DNA of 64,000 nucleotides from Duganella rivi (lineage in GTDB: Bacteria > Pseudomonadota > Gammaproteobacteria > Burkholderiales > Burkholderiaceae_D). The DNA lies in contig NZ_WWCK01000005.1 in NCBI RefSeq assembly GCF_009857435.1, positions 496,001 through 560,000 of the forward strand, in the 5' to 3' direction. Below the pieces are notes generated by a model. The model was not told where the DNA came from and made no database searches. It saw nothing but the letters and a program-made list of their open reading frames with translations. Both the position numbers and the translations under genes were made by a program. Positions 63,683 to 64,000 of the stretch are shown one piece after another. Positions within the stretch are counted from its first letter, which is position 1, and each line of letters begins with the position of its first letter.

Positions 63683-64000
63683 GCTTGGCCTTGCTGATGC
63701 TGCAGCCCGTCGTTGGCGCGGCTGGCGCCGCCACCACGGCCTTGCTTGGCTCGTAAGGCTTGAGGAACCATGGATCGACTTTTTCGCGGCGTGGCGGGCC
63801 GCCGCCGCCCAGTGCGCGTGGCGGACGCTCGGCCGAACGGCCGGCCGGGGTACGGCCGATGTCTTCGCTGCGGCGCGGACGGCGCTCACCGCGCTCATCG
63901 GCAAAGGTCGGCGCCGGATTGAAACCTTCCGGCTCGGCGCGCTTGATAGTTTGCTTGATCAATTTTTCGATGTCGGCCAGCAGACGCTCGTCTTTGTCCG
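63642..64000 (-). CDS. DEAD-box RNA helicase (RhlE-like), C-terminal tail only
   Basis: The frame is open to the window edge, so the start and catalytic domains lie outside. The visible 119 residues begin with DKDERLLADIEKLIKQTIKR, which matches the end of the RhlE-type helicase core, and continue as a basic, Arg/Gly/Pro-rich tail with KVDPWFLKPYEPS and a terminal LLGGAPKA, typical of betaproteobacterial RhlE-like tails. Its stop lies inside the convergent acyltransferase gene. Confidence 0.75.
   Translation of the reverse strand, partial: DKDERLLADIEKLIKQTIKRAEPEGFNPAPTFADERGERRPRRSEDIGRTPAGRSAERPPRALGGGGPPRREKVDPWFLKPYEPSKAVVAAPAAPTTGCSISKAKPKLAFLLGGAPKA

Noticed and set aside
63642-63962. 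A complete small gene starting at ATG 63962
   Set aside because: The frame continues without a stop to the window edge and the added residues match the end of an RhlE-type helicase core, so it is a truncated larger gene.

Overview
The window is GC-rich, densely coded DNA from a betaproteobacterium, most likely an Oxalobacteraceae member of the Duganella/Massilia/Janthinobacterium type. That placement is inferred from the style of DnaE, WaaF and TrhO, the Flp pilus operon layout, a small Burkholderiales-type protein (19983-20216) and several palindromic intergenic repeats. I see no rRNA, tRNA, CRISPR array, transposase or prophage. Much of the window is devoted to building the cell surface.

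Layout. 1-9882: Flp/Tad pilus operon, comprising the end of an AAA+ ATPase, a MITE-like inverted repeat, cpaB, cpaC, a small lipoprotein, cpaE/tadZ, cpaF/tadA, tadB, tadC and a large Ig-like lipoprotein. 9882-20216: a hydrolase, a diguanylate cyclase, LPS core genes (waaF, an O-antigen ligase, two family 2 glycosyltransferases), a MASE1 sensor kinase with a FixJ-type regulator, a VirK-like protein and a small hypothetical gene. 20298-27945: dnaE, a beta-keto acid cleavage enzyme paired with a NeuD-like acetyltransferase, a GT-B glycosyltransferase and trhO. 28021-39201 (minus strand): a surface-layer module. It holds a 1017-residue secreted protein resembling Caulobacter RsaA but with an N-terminal DUF4214-type region, its type I secretion system (ABC transporter, HlyD adaptor, TolC), a SAM methyltransferase between them and a FecR-domain protein. 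39430-43664: a CHASE2-class III adenylate cyclase, a TPR/beta-barrel protein, a VanZ protein and a Crp-family regulator. 43800-60474: an ABC-exported O-antigen or similar glycan locus (wzm, wzt, FkbM methyltransferase with coiled coil, tandem glycosyltransferase, two GtrA/GtrB-like pairs, GNAT, PIG-L deacetylase, SDR, FAD oxidoreductase, two GT-C-like membrane proteins). 60478-63682: two acyltransferase-3 proteins. 63642-64000: the C-terminal tail of a DEAD-box helicase.

The most interesting reading is a possible self-contained cAMP-CRP circuit for a surface layer. Three minus-strand promoters, in front of the S-layer gene, the secretion operon and the fecR-like gene, each carry a TGTGA-N6-TCACA site (two perfect, one with one mismatch) set 19-22 bp upstream of a -10-like hexamer. 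That is the spacing of class II CRP-activated promoters. A few kb away lie a cyclase with the adenine-specifying residues and a Crp homologue whose recognition helix keeps the three residues that read GTGA in E. coli CRP. Terminators between the S-layer gene, the methyltransferase and the secretion operon show why each would need its own promoter. The regulatory link itself is inference.
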